Positions 1 through 12,600 of a stretch of DNA of 51,590 nucleotides are shown piece after piece (positions within the stretch are counted from its first letter, which is position 1; each line of letters begins with the position of its first letter). The notes below the pieces were generated by a model that saw nothing but the letters and a program-made list of their open reading frames with translations, was not told the origin of the DNA and did not search any database. Made by a program: the position numbers and the translations under genes. This DNA comes from Spirobacillus cienkowskii (lineage in GTDB: Bacteria; Bdellovibrionota_B; Oligoflexia; Silvanigrellales; Silvanigrellaceae): the NCBI GenBank assembly GCA_003339605.1, contig QOVW01000065.1, positions 1 to 51,590 on the forward strand, written 5' to 3'.

Positions 1-442
1 ATCGAATTCGTGCGCACTCTGCCCTTGATTATCTTGCACCATTAGAGTATGAAAAAAATTATGATATTTAACCGTCCACTTTTCGGGGATCACACCAGTA
101 ATTATTTTTTTTATCATAGATAGCATTAACTTGCAGTTCTAGTTTTTCTGGCCCAAGTGTAATTTTTGCTTTGTGTGGTAAATTTTTATCATTCGATAAA
201 ATTCTTCGCTGTTGAGCTGATACTTTATGAAATATATCTATGGATGACCCCACAATTGAATTCACTCTTACAGGTAGAAGTTTTTCTATTTTTAATAGTG
301 TTTCACGACTTGCTGCATTCATGTAGCGAATAGTAAAACTCAAATCACAATAAAGAAGACTTATTGGAGAGTTTTCCGCTATTCCAAAAAACTCATCAAA
401 TGTGAGTTTACTATCCAGTATTTCTTTATTGTCATCTATAAA
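1..442 (-). pseudogene. PAS-domain chemoreceptor fragment, frameshifted, running off the left edge
   Basis: The frame from 442 down to 68 encodes a PAS domain of the type found in methyl-accepting chemotaxis proteins. It shows a YMNAAS segment, an IVGSSIDIFHK segment, a QRRIL segment and LPHKAKITLGPEKLEL. The frame then closes with a stop at 68-70. In the next frame the expected PAS ending (TGVIPEKWTVKYH) is readable from about position 97 down to position 1 without a stop. The switch lies at a run of eight A on the coding strand (105-112); one A fewer restores the domain. Upstream there is no ATG or GTG in frame before the stop at 443-445; the only standard start is a TTG at 343, inside the domain. 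I therefore read it as a decayed gene or a homopolymer sequencing error, continuing beyond the window. The ligand is unknown. Confidence 0.55.
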
Positions 443-592
443 TTAGCTCAGCTTATTTATGTCTCAAAAATTATATCGCAAAGTAAAAATTATAAATCAC
501 ATCCTTATATAATATATGCATTATTATTTTCATCCTCATTTTTTATGAAGTCAATATTGATAAATCTAATGTCAAATATTTTTGTATATTTT

Positions 593-622
593 TTGAATTT
601 CATGTAGTTTATGATTTATAAT
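593..622 (+). promoter_or_regulatory. Sigma-70-like promoter for the cheY-like gene
   Basis: TTGAAT (593-598) and a perfect TATAAT (617-622) are separated by 18 bases and lie about 70 bases upstream of the ATG at 691. The surroundings are AT-rich, so chance matches are possible, but the -10 box is perfect. Confidence 0.55.
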
Positions 623-690
623 AGTAGGTGCGTTTGTAAAAAACAATACTATCCTAAGTTTTGCATATTTACTTCAATCAAGGTGGGCAT

Positions 691-1062
691 ATGACCAGTA
701 ATAAGATTCTGATTGTCGATGACGCAAAAACAATACGTCAACAAGTCAATTTTACGTTGGTAAAAGCCGGATTTGAAGTCATTGAAGCGGTTGACGGTGT
801 TGATGGAATCGCCAAATTAAAAGAAAATAAAGATATTAAAGCAATTATTAGTGATATCAATATGCCAAACATGGATGGCTTTCAAATGGTTGCCTCAATA
901 AAAGGGGATTCTTCACTAGCACAACCTCCAATTCTAATTTTAACCACTGAAGGCGCCAACGATATGATTCTTAAAGCAAAACAAGCTGGCGCAAGTGGCT
1001 GGATTGTGAAACCTTTTAAACCAGAAATTTTGGTTGAAGCCGTAAAAAAACTTATTGGGTAA
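691..1062 (+). CDS. CheY-like single-domain response regulator
   Basis: The 123-residue product is a lone receiver domain with no output domain, as in CheY. The acidic pocket is D10-D11, the phosphoacceptor is D55 in the SDINMP segment, the switch Thr is T85/T86 in LILTTE, and the conserved Lys is K107 in VKPF. All residues needed for phosphorylation are present. I chose ATG 691 because AAGGTGG lies just upstream; an in-frame TTG at 661 would add ten atypical residues. The LTTEG segment and the overall shape resemble chemotaxis CheY, which transmits receptor-kinase signals to the flagellar motor. The nearby chemoreceptor remnant and the flagellins in this window are consistent with that, but no cheA lies alongside, so the partner kinase is unknown. 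Confidence 0.85.
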   Translation: MTSNKILIVDDAKTIRQQVNFTLVKAGFEVIEAVDGVDGIAKLKENKDIKAIISDINMPNMDGFQMVASIKGDSSLAQPPILILTTEGANDMILKAKQAGASGWIVKPFKPEILVEAVKKLIG

Positions 1063-1176
1063 TTTTTTTTATTATTAATCACTTTTCTTTACTCCACTTC
1101 AATATGTGTATTCTTGCATAAAAATTAATTTCAAGTTAACTTTTAATTTTTATAAATTATATTCTTGAGGTTTTTT

Positions 1177-3414
1177 ATGAACCAAAATGAATTATCGACA
1201 TATACATTTATAATTTCTGGCGCTCACTGTATTGATTGCACAAAAAAAATTGAAACTGTATGTAAAAAAATTGATGGGATAAAAACAGTTTTATTTAATT
1301 TTAATAAATCAGAGCTCACAATTTTTATTATAAAAAATACAAATTCATTAACAGAAGTTAAAAAAATTCTAATATCTTTAGGATATACAATTTCTGAAGT
1401 TAAAATATCAAATAATAGTAAAAATAATTTAAAAAAAATCGGCTTAATTTTTAGAAAAAAAATACACAAAAAATTGTTACACAAAATTATAAAAATTAAC
1501 AATTATAATCAAAATTCTGACAACCAAAAATTACATTTGCACGACCATTCAAATCATAGTGAACATTCACACTGGAAAGGGATTTTAATACTATTTACTT
1601 TATTATTATTTGCATTTATTTTAGAACAATTTAACAATAAATTTGGTTATATTTCTTTTATTTGTATTACATTATATGGACTTTTTCCAACTTTAAAAAA
1701 AGCATTAAACCAAATTAAATATAATTATATTTTTAGCGTAGAAACACTTATAAGTATTTCATCTCTTGGCGCTATATTTATTGGTGCAGCCAAAGAAGCT
1801 GCAACTGTTATTATTTTATATTTAATTGGCGAAACACTCGAATCACATACAACCAACCGCGCACGGAAAAGTGTTCGCTCTCTTCATTTACTACTACCTG
1901 ATAAATCAACTATAAAAAAAGAAAATGGAAAAATTGAAACAATTGCTACAAACCAAATTAAAATTGGCGATCTCATTGACATTAAACCAGGAGAAAAATT
2001 GCCCACCGATGGCATTATTATTTCTGGAACAAGTTACATTGATGAATCTCAGTTAACCGGAGAGCCAGTCCCCGTTTTTAAAAAAACTTCTGATAAAGTA
2101 AGCGCCGGTTCATACCCTGTAGATGGAAATCTATTGGTTAAAGCCACATCAACAGGATTCGATAACACCGTCACGCAACTTGTTCGGCTCATCGAAAATG
2201 CTCAAGCTTCAAAAACAAGAATAGTTAGAAATATCGAAGCTTTTAGTAGGATCTATACACCTATCATTCTTTTAATTTCAGTTTTAACTGCAATTATTCC
2301 ACCAATTATATTTGGTGAAGACTTTATAACATGGATTTACAAAGGTCTCGCTGTCCTACTAATTGGTTGTCCCTGTGCCTTAGTGATTTCTACTCCGTCT
2401 GCTATTTCTGCGGCAATCACAATTGCTTCTAAACTTGGTATTTTTATCAAAAGCGCTGCATCATTAGAAGCCATTGCAGAAACCAAACAGATCGCATTTG
2501 ACAAAACAGGAACTGTTACGTATGGAAAATTAAGTATAAAAAAAATAGTCGCATATAAGTACGATGAAAATAAAATTTTACAACTTGCAGCTTCAGTCGA
2601 AAATAAATTTACTCATCCCATAGCCCAATCAATTGTAACTGCAGCAAATACTAAAAATATTGAAATACTTTCTGTTAGTGATGCAAAAAATATTGCAGGA
2701 ATTGGCGCAACAGCTAATATTGCAAATAATTCTTATTTACTTTGTTCCTTTAATTATTTTTTGGATTTAAAAAATAATCATAATTTTGATGAAATTAAAA
2801 CTCTACAAAATGAAGGAAATAAAATTGTTATTATTCTTGAAAACAAAGAATTATCTGGAGTAATAGTTTTAATTGATAAATTAAAACCCGAAGCGCCTTT
2901 TACAATTAAAAAATTAAAAACTCTCGGGTACAACTCAATTATTCTAACAGGAGATAGCAAAGATTCTGCAAATATACTAAAACAAGAACTACAAACAGAA
3001 GTGTTAGCAGAACTACTTCCAGAAGATAAAATGAAATATGTGCGAAATATAAGTTCCCAAGAACCAATTATTATGGTGGGAGATGGTATTAACGATGCTC
3101 CTGCACTTGCTGCAGCAAATGTAGGAATAGCCATGAATAGCGGGGCTAATGTGGCAATTGACACTGCAGAAATTGTTATAATGAATAATAATATGAATGC
3201 AATTATCGATACGATTATAATATCAAAAAAAACAATTTATAATATAAAACAAAATATCTCTATTGCAATAGGTTTAAAAATGTTTTTTTTGATAATAACG
3301 ATATTTGCTAATACTCCACTATGGTTAGCTATTTTAGCAGACACAGGAGCAACTTTGCTTGTTACCTTGAATGCATTAAGACTTTTGTTAATAAAACCAA
3401 CTTCAGTATCATGA
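1177..3414 (+). CDS. P1B-type heavy-metal ATPase (Zn/Cd/Pb exporter, ZntA/CadA-like)
   Basis: This 745-residue inner-membrane pump couples ATP hydrolysis to metal export. The order is an N-terminal HMA domain with a Cys-x2-Cys pair (AHCIDC), a His-rich linker (HLHDHSNHSEHSHW), paired membrane helices, an actuator domain with LTGEP, the membrane metal site C398-P399-C400, the phosphorylation site DKTGT with D442, and the hinge GDGINDAP from G635. The last membrane helix contains LADTGATLLVTLNALRLL, the form typical of Zn2+/Cd2+ ATPases rather than Cu+ pumps. Length fits the family. The ATG at 1177 follows TTGAGG closely; a TTG at 1165 is the alternative. It appears to be a single gene, with no adjacent metal-responsive regulator. 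The exact metal is inferred. Confidence 0.9.
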   Translation: MNQNELSTYTFIISGAHCIDCTKKIETVCKKIDGIKTVLFNFNKSELTIFIIKNTNSLTEVKKILISLGYTISEVKISNNSKNNLKKIGLIFRKKIHKKLLHKIIKINNYNQNSDNQKLHLHDHSNHSEHSHWKGILILFTLLLFAFILEQFNNKFGYISFICITLYGLFPTLKKALNQIKYNYIFSVETLISISSLGAIFIGAAKEAATVIILYLIGETLESHTTNRARKSVRSLHLLLPDKSTIKKENGKIETIATNQIKIGDLIDIKPGEKLPTDGIIISGTSYIDESQLTGEPVPVFKKTSDKVSAGSYPVDGNLLVKATSTGFDNTVTQLVRLIENAQASKTRIVRNIEAFSRIYTPIILLISVLTAIIPPIIFGEDFITWIYKGLAVLLIGCPCALVISTPSAISAAITIASKLGIFIKSAASLEAIAETKQIAFDKTGTVTYGKLSIKKIVAYKYDENKILQLAASVENKFTHPIAQSIVTAANTKNIEILSVSDAKNIAGIGATANIANNSYLLCSFNYFLDLKNNHNFDEIKTLQNEGNKIVIILENKELSGVIVLIDKLKPEAPFTIKKLKTLGYNSIILTGDSKDSANILKQELQTEVLAELLPEDKMKYVRNISSQEPIIMVGDGINDAPALAAANVGIAMNSGANVAIDTAEIVIMNNNMNAIIDTIIISKKTIYNIKQNISIAIGLKMFFLIITIFANTPLWLAILADTGATLLVTLNALRLLLIKPTSVS

Positions 3415-3528
3415 TTTTACCGCAAAAGTCCGATTGAAAGTTAGTTAACAGAAGGGAAACTTATGTATTAGAAATTATTAATAAATGTTTAATAATTTGT
3501 TTAAATCCTGGATAAAAATGGTAAAATC

Positions 3529-3915
3529 ATGATAAAAAAATTTTATTTAATAATATTAATATCTTTCGTTTTGTTTTGCAATAATAAACCTTCATTCGCC
3601 AGTTATACATACATTATTTGTGCAGATAAACATAAAAACTGGAATTGGCTAGAAGGTTTTATTGTAGATGGTATTTGGATAAAAAAACATGTTAAAGGTA
3701 ATTATTTTTCAAGATATTTTGTTTTAGATGAAGGAATAGAATATTATAAATTTTTACGAGAAGAATGTAAAAATCAATTTGGCAATGATTTTATTTACCC
3801 ACAACCAAGCCTTCATTCATTTTCAAACTGGACAGTATTTACAGATAAAGACGGAAATAAATTTCCTGGGCATGAAACATTGATATACAATTTTGATAAA
3901 ATACTTAGAATTTAA
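3529..3915 (+). CDS. Small secreted protein of unknown function
   Basis: A 128-residue product with a clear signal peptide (basic MIKK, a hydrophobic stretch, likely cleavage near SFA). The mature part is rich in aromatic residues and Lys and contains two Cys, one in YIICADKH and one in REECKNQ, which could form a disulfide. I recognise no domain. The start ATG has only a weak purine-rich leader. It ends 4 bp from the stop of the convergent LPP20-like gene. An envelope or extracellular location is inferred from the signal peptide alone. Confidence 0.6.
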   Translation: MIKKFYLIILISFVLFCNNKPSFASYTYIICADKHKNWNWLEGFIVDGIWIKKHVKGNYFSRYFVLDEGIEYYKFLREECKNQFGNDFIYPQPSLHSFSNWTVFTDKDGNKFPGHETLIYNFDKILRI

Positions 3916-3919
3916 ATAG

Positions 3920-4885
3920 TTAATCTTTTTGCAAACGGCCAACACACGAAGAAATTGCGTCTTGCGAAGTCATTTGAGTGTCCATAATTGCTTTACAACT
4001 ATAAATTTTTTGAAATTTCTTTTGCTTTCCAGAATACGCATCAGCAAGACAGCGTATTTCAGCAATTTTATCCTCAGTTCCTGGGATTTTTAATCCTGCT
4101 TTAAACTTGCAATTAGCCAAAATTTTACGAGAAGTATTATTGCCCTTTTCTGCTACTTTAGAATTCATAATTTTCACATTATCTTCTTCTAAAAGTCGTA
4201 GCAAATCTTCTTGAAATTCATTGGTTAATACTTGATCTTCAATAATTAATACATATTGATCTTTTTCTGCATTTTTCGCCACAGCATTTATAAGATCTCG
4301 AAAAGAATTATCAAAAGTTATATTCGAGCAGCCTTTATAAATTTTACACAATTCTAAATCCGATTCACAACTTTGTTGATAATTATTAATAAAATCTTTA
4401 GCAGTTTCAATAGCATTTGCCAACACCTCTTCGGCTTTGGCATTTTCAATAGATTTTTTAAGAGAATTTGCCTTATTAAAAGTTATTGTCAATTTTTGTG
4501 CAAGTGAATTAATAAAAAAATCTTTATCCAAGGTAACAACGGTTGAAAATTTATTTTCACCAGAGCATCTTTTCAAAATTTTTGCGCCTATTAATATTTC
4601 TTGAACAACAGATTTGGTATTTGAAGATAAATTAGAATTAAAATTATTTTCTTCAACAGTAGCAGTCGCAGTTACTTTTTGTCTAATTTGTCTTGCTAAA
4701 TCTATTTGAGCATTTTGATCTGCTTCAAACTGCGTCTGACCAGAACCATAACCAACAAAAGAATTGTTATTTTTTGTCTGCAAATCAGCTAAACTAGAAC
4801 ATGCATCCGTTTGCGAATACAGCTGCCCATGAAATACAACAAAACAAAAAAACATAAATACACGTTCTGTAACTTTAGATAGCAT
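3920..4885 (-). CDS. LPP20-like secreted protein
   Basis: A 321-residue product with an N-terminal hydrophobic signal ending near LYSQT. The segment SFVGYGSGQTQFEADQNAQI followed by DLARQI is the hallmark of the LPP20 family (a GxG motif, then an Ala-rich helix of repeated-domain envelope proteins). There is no lipobox Cys at the signal end. Six or more Cys in the second half suggest disulfides in the periplasm. Its AAGGAG ribosome site lies inside the end of the upstream gene, with 4 bp between that stop and this ATG, so the two are almost certainly translated together. Function is unknown; the family includes outer-membrane-associated proteins such as Helicobacter LPP20. Confidence 0.65.
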   Translation of the reverse strand: MLSKVTERVFMFFCFVVFHGQLYSQTDACSSLADLQTKNNNSFVGYGSGQTQFEADQNAQIDLARQIRQKVTATATVEENNFNSNLSSNTKSVVQEILIGAKILKRCSGENKFSTVVTLDKDFFINSLAQKLTITFNKANSLKKSIENAKAEEVLANAIETAKDFINNYQQSCESDLELCKIYKGCSNITFDNSFRDLINAVAKNAEKDQYVLIIEDQVLTNEFQEDLLRLLEEDNVKIMNSKVAEKGNNTSRKILANCKFKAGLKIPGTEDKIAEIRCLADAYSGKQKKFQKIYSCKAIMDTQMTSQDAISSCVGRLQKD

Positions 4886-4889
4886 TTAC

Positions 4890-5525
4890 TCATTCTCCTT
4901 TAGAAGAAGAATCAGAATCTTTTTTACCTACGCTATCAATAAAAGTTTTTTGCGCTTCGAGAAGTTTTTTGCGTATTTCTGGATTACCATCAGGAGCTCC
5001 ATTAATAGCATCTCGCATTTGTTTATCAAGAACACCTTTATCTATATTAACTTTTACTGCACACATTAGTTTTTTAACTGGACGCACACCAGAATCATCA
5101 GATTCCATAGTTTGTTCCCAGTAAGTTGTGGTTACTTTTGCTCCAGAAATATTACCTTGAGACAAAAAAGCGGTTAAAGATGAATAAGAAGAATCTGAAC
5201 TTGCATTTAAATCTTCAACTTGCCCAGAACTCGTTACAGAGTTTTTAATGTACTTCATCATTTCTGCTAAAGCTTGGGTACGTGCAATTGAAACACATGA
5301 ATCAGGCCTTGCAGAACCAGTTAAATTAACTTTATGAATAAATACAACATTGCTTTGTTCTTCTAATAAAATATTTGAGTTTAAAACCCATTCTGGAGTT
5401 TTTAGGTTATTAATTGAATTTGCAATGACTTCTTTTTTTACAAAACTAGAAGACGTACACGATTGTATAATCAAAAGTAAAGATGCAGCAGCATATTTGC
5501 TGTTATTAAAAAAATTAACCTTCAT
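4890..5525 (-). CDS. LPP20-like lipoprotein
   Basis: A 211-residue product with a lipoprotein signal peptide ending in the lipobox-like IIQSC, so the mature N-terminus is probably a lipid-modified Cys at about residue 22. The TPEWV segment and the Ala-rich SIARTQALAEMMKYIKN helix match the architecture of LPP20-type envelope proteins. The C-terminus is a charged Lys/Ser/Asp-rich tail. It lies directly upstream of a second LPP20-like gene and downstream of a small membrane-protein gene on the same strand. Two related proteins in tandem suggest an envelope complex, which is inference. Confidence 0.6.
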   Translation of the reverse strand: MKVNFFNNSKYAAASLLLIIQSCTSSSFVKKEVIANSINNLKTPEWVLNSNILLEEQSNVVFIHKVNLTGSARPDSCVSIARTQALAEMMKYIKNSVTSSGQVEDLNASSDSSYSSLTAFLSQGNISGAKVTTTYWEQTMESDDSGVRPVKKLMCAVKVNIDKGVLDKQMRDAINGAPDGNPEIRKKLLEAQKTFIDSVGKKDSDSSSKGE

Positions 5526-5572
5526 AATTAAACCTCATCAAAATTTTAAACTAGGAGGGATTGTAACTTTAT

Positions 5573-5857
5573 TTAATGCTTTTCGCAAATAGCTTTTTCA
5601 TAAATAAGATTGGGTTTTTCAAGGATTGAATTTTGAATAAAATAAACAGTTGTAAATGTAAAAAAAATTCCTAAACCAGAAATAAGCACCCCACCCAAAA
5701 ATCCTAGCCAAAACCACCAAGGTTTTATTTCATTTTTATTTTTTGAGGTTTTAATAATGTCATTTAAAAAATCTTGAGTTTCATGAGCACCTACAAAAAC
5801 ACGCAAAGGTTTCTCATAACCTTGTTTTGATTCATTATTTTGCTTAGCGTTTCCCAT
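5573..5857 (-). CDS. Small single-pass membrane protein downstream of tgt
   Basis: A 94-residue product with a hydrophilic N-terminal half and one strong membrane segment (WWFWLGFLGGVLISGLGIFFTF, about residues 47-73), then a short Lys/Glu tail. It starts 6 bp after the tgt stop and so belongs to the same transcript. The place after tgt is often occupied by yajC, but YajC has its membrane helix at the N-terminus, and this protein does not. Function unknown. Confidence 0.6.
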   Translation of the reverse strand: MGNAKQNNESKQGYEKPLRVFVGAHETQDFLNDIIKTSKNKNEIKPWWFWLGFLGGVLISGLGIFFTFTTVYFIQNSILEKPNLIYEKAICEKH

Positions 5858-5863
5858 GACTGG

Positions 5864-8306
<2,443 letters not shown>

Positions 8307-8310
<4 letters not shown>

Positions 8311-9524
8311 GAATCTACAACCATTCTTTTAAGATGAGCACCTATACGGGTCACAATTTCGTAATTAATTGTTTGTGCCCATTCAGCAATTTGATCGACT
8401 GTAATCGATTCTTTGCCGCTTTTTCCAATTAATGTTGCAATAACCTGGCGAGAGTCATCTTGCGTTACATCAGTTACGTCAACAACAATATGATTCATCA
8501 TCACACGTCCTAATATTTTGCAACGAACTCCATCAACCAAAACATAGCCTTTATTAGAAAGCAATCGAGGATAACCATCAAAATATCCAACTGGAAAAAG
8601 CGCTGCAATCAGATCTCGTTCAGCACGACAGGTACACCCATACCCAATATAACTGCCCGATTCTACTTTTTTTATACTTTGACTCTGACATTTCCATGTA
8701 AGGGCGGGGATTAACCTTGGTAATTCTGGTAAAATAATTTTTGTAGACAATTTTGTTTCAGGAGAAGGCCACAAACCGTAGATTGAAATTCCAACTCTGG
8801 TTAAATCATATCGTGAAGCAGGAATGATCATAGTCGCAGAGCTCTGGGCAATATGCTTTTCAAGTTTATACGATAAATTTAGTTTTTTAGTAATAATTTC
8901 GAATGCTTTATCTAATTTGGCCATTTGTTCTATCGCATAGGATTGATCTGTCACATCTTCCGTGTTTGCAAAATGCGACATCACCCCTTGCGCATGAAAC
9001 AAAGAAGCATGCTTTACTAAAAATTCAAGCTTAGACCCAAGCTCAGAAAGTAAAAATCCTTCACGCGTCAAACCTGTGTCAACATGAACATGAACTTTTA
9101 ACGGTCTGTATATATGCCCTCGCTCTTTCTCAGACCGCAGTAAACGAGGAATAAAATTCTCCCATCCTGCGTCTGTAATTGTCACTTCTATCACTTTCAT
9201 TGCGCAAATAGCAGCTTCTTCAGCAGTGATACTGCCCAAGACAACCACTCTTTTTTGTACAAGCTCATTGTCTTTTTCAAATTTTCTAATTTTAAATGCG
9301 TCAACTGGGCTAATCACAAAAATAAGATCAACATAATCATGTAAAATTTCAAGACTTTGTAAAAAGCCGTGCCCATAGGCATTACCCTTTAATACGCATC
9401 CTAAAAGGATGTGAGGCGGCAAAACTCTTCTAAAAGTATTGATATTATTGACAAAAGCTGACCGACTCAACTCGAGCCATGACGAATTTTCTGCAAACTC
9501 AATTAAATGAGTAGATTCAACCAT
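8307..9524 (-). CDS. alr: Alanine racemase
   Basis: PLP-dependent interconversion of L- and D-alanine, supplying D-Ala for peptidoglycan. In the 405-residue form the PLP lysine is K46 in GCVLKGNAYGHG and the second catalytic base is Y295 in SYIGYGCTCRAE. The phosphate-binding RVGISIYGLWPS and the C-terminal MMNHIVVDVTDV segments are also typical. I chose ATG 9524, 6 bases after a GGAGGAG site. An in-frame TTG at 9548 would add MEELEELE, but those codons are the Shine-Dalgarno repeat itself. The stop overlaps queA by 4 bases. A cell-wall gene at the head of a queuosine operon is unusual but not unique. Confidence 0.93.
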
Positions 9525-9548
9525 TTCCAACTCCTCCAACTCCTCCAA
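9525..9548 (-). repeat. Duplicated Shine-Dalgarno unit before alr
   Basis: On the minus strand the 9-base unit TTGGAGGAG occurs twice in tandem, followed by TTGGAA and then the alr ATG. Each unit contains a GGAGGAG ribosome-binding core; the second is at ideal spacing. It looks like slippage that copied the ribosome site. Confidence 0.7.
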
Positions 9549-9631
9549 CTTGTATCAAAGAGTTTCAAATTCAATTGAAGCATTGAACATAATTACAATT
9601 ATAATAGTTTTCAAATTTTAATAACAACGCT

Positions 9632-12600
9632 ATGGAACAAAAACTTTACACCGATATAGATAATGGGAAGACATATCTAATACTGCTTCGGAGAAACATG
9701 GATAACGATAGGCTGATTGCTCAAATTTCAATAAGAGAAGATGCAAGTGTCGAAAAAGTTGCGAGTCGCAAGATTAGCAGCCCAATTATTTCTCGTATGC
9801 AACGAGCTGATGAATTAAGAAAAAAAACTGTAAAAGTGGAAGGAATTAATAAATCACGATTTTTCAAACTTAAAATACAAGAGAGTTTTGAAAATATAAA
9901 AAAAGCGCTTCAATTCGAATATGGCGAAAACATGGAGCTGTTTTTTAGAACTAACGATTTTGAAGTCTTTTCTCGTTGGATTGAAGGAGTTACTTTATTT
10001 GATGCAAATAAAAAAGAAACTCCTATAAAAATTCATGAAATTTCACGCATAAAAAATCGACTTAGGTTATGGGTAAGAATTTTTGAAAATCTTTATTTTT
10101 ATCATTCAAAAGGTATTATTCATGGCAATATCAAACCACAAAACATTTTAATTCGCGATCGCGCATCTGTTGATATCAAACAAACATATGAATCTGATTT
10201 TTTTGAAAAAAAAGAAGAAGTTCCACATATTGTTTTACTTGATGGAGGATATTTTCACTTTATACCTCATCATGAAGAAATTGAAAATATTGAAGAAAGA
10301 ATTACAATTTCAAAAAAAATCACAGAAAGAAATTTTTGGATAGCTCCAGAAGCACGTGGTTTTATAGAAGGTTCTTTTGGAGAATGTTCTGATATTTTTA
10401 GCTTAGCAGCTATTATGGCTTGGGATTTTGGTTTAATTACCATTGAAGGCCCCTCTGTTCTTAATGCTCTTTGGCCTCTCTATGTTTCCTTAGATCAAAA
10501 TGTATTTATTCTTGGCAAAGAATGGCATAAATGGACGGGAAAACATGCTATATTTGATACAATGAAGCGATTAAAAACTGTTTTGTTAAAGGCAGTCGAT
10601 CCATTACCAGAAAATAGAATTAGTGACGCCAAAGAACTCGCATTTGAAATAATGATGATTTCAAATCGACTTGCTGACAATGTTGATATTCAAAATTTAA
10701 CATCATTATACAGCACATTTCAACCTGAAAATAATGACAGCATAAATGAAAAAATTTTAAAAAAACAATTTAAAATTCCAGAAATTCTATGTGAGTTTTC
10801 TTTGAGTAAAAACAAACAAGATGCAAGCAGAATTTGGGTAGATGCAAGAACAACATCTGCTAGCAAACATCAATTAATGCGTAGTTTAAACATGGGTATG
10901 AGTATTATTAAAGTCAACTCATTTTATCATAGTGTTAAATTTAGTGCAATGAAAGTTCCATTTTCTTCTCTTGATGCTTTATGCCATGGTTTATTAAATC
11001 ATACCGTTTTTTTAAATCCTACGTTTTTACAAGAGATGAAATCATTCTTGTTTAATCTTGGAAATCAAGTCGATTCTCTTTATTACGTTTTACCTTTTTT
11101 AAGAAAATATGGTGAGTCTAAAAATTCTATTAAAATATCTAAACAAAGCTCATTTGTACAAATTAAACATCAGTGGTTATACAATAGTATTGAAAAACTA
11201 TTTGATAAAATTCTTACAGCTTCAAAAATAAATTTATTAATTGTAGATGATCTTAATAGATCCGATCATTCTTCACTTAAAATTTTAATTGAAATATTCA
11301 AAAAGAAACAAAATTCAATAAAATGGATTTTAGGAATTCGCTCTGAAGAAGAAATTTATGATGAAGAAATTAAAAAATCAATTTTACAATTAAAACAACA
11401 AGATTTATCATATTCAAACCTAAAAGACGCAAGAACAAAAAGCTATTGGATAACAAAACTAAATAAATTAACAAGTCAGCAAGCACGGTTTCTTGCTACA
11501 TGGGCAATGGTGGATTTACAATTAAACTCAGATATTATAGAAAATTTAAGCAATAAAGTTTCTGTAATGCAAGAAATATTTTCTGATCACTACCACGAGG
11601 GAAAAGAGCAAGCTAGAAATTTGCAACAATCTGCAGAAGATCTCATATTAAATGAAGAAACAACAACAGAAAATACAACATTATCAGAAAACGAAGACAA
11701 TGATCTAGAAGAATTAGCTGATAAAAAAAGAAAAGACCCCTTACACTTGGCTTATGAAGCGCTAAATATTGCGATTAAAATAGGATTATTCTCTGAAAAC
11801 CGAGACGTCCACACTGGACAACTTATTTGTTATTATTGGGAACACCAGTATATTTTGCTTAGCCTCTCGTTATTACTTAATAAAGAAATAAAATCAAAAG
11901 TATATTTTATTCTTGCAGAATTTTTATGTAAAAATTCCAATGAAAAAACAACATTAAGTGATATTATCCATATTTCAGAATATCTCGCTCGCTCAAATCT
12001 TAAAATATATTCTTATAGCGCCTATGCTGCGTTAATTATGGCGACAGAAGAATTGTGCGACATAACTTCAACAGAGTTTATCATTGCAAAATTACAAATG
12101 CTTGGAGAAAGCATCGAAAAAGAGTGTCCAGAAGAAGCTCCGGTTTTAATCCCAAAAATTCGCGAGCACATTGCAGATCTGTCTCTTTCTTTAAGCCAAT
12201 TTGACCAAGCTGATAAATACTACCAAGCAGTAGGTTGGAATATTACAAATCCTAAACGCAAAATTATCCTTTTGATGAAAAGTTTTTTTCCTTCTCAGAT
12301 TAAAAAAAGAGAACGAAGAACAGATGAATTTTATAAACTTATTCATCAAGCAGAAGAATCAGAACTCGTTATCAGAAACTCTAAAGATACTAAACTCTCT
12401 CTGGCAAATGAAATTGAATCTGAAATTTACAAAATTCAAAAAAAGCTTTTAGAACAAGTGAGTTTCTCTAACGAAGAAGAAATAAAAAACAATAAAATAT
12501 TACTTAGAAAAATTGTTGAACCAATAGATACCAGTAACTTAAAAGCTGACAAAACACTTTATTTACACAAAGTCAAACCAATTCGCGGCATTGTTCTCGC

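Noticed and set aside
5573-5857. yajC downstream of tgt
   Set aside because: The membrane helix is in the C-terminal half and no YajC sequence is visible; secD/secF do not follow.
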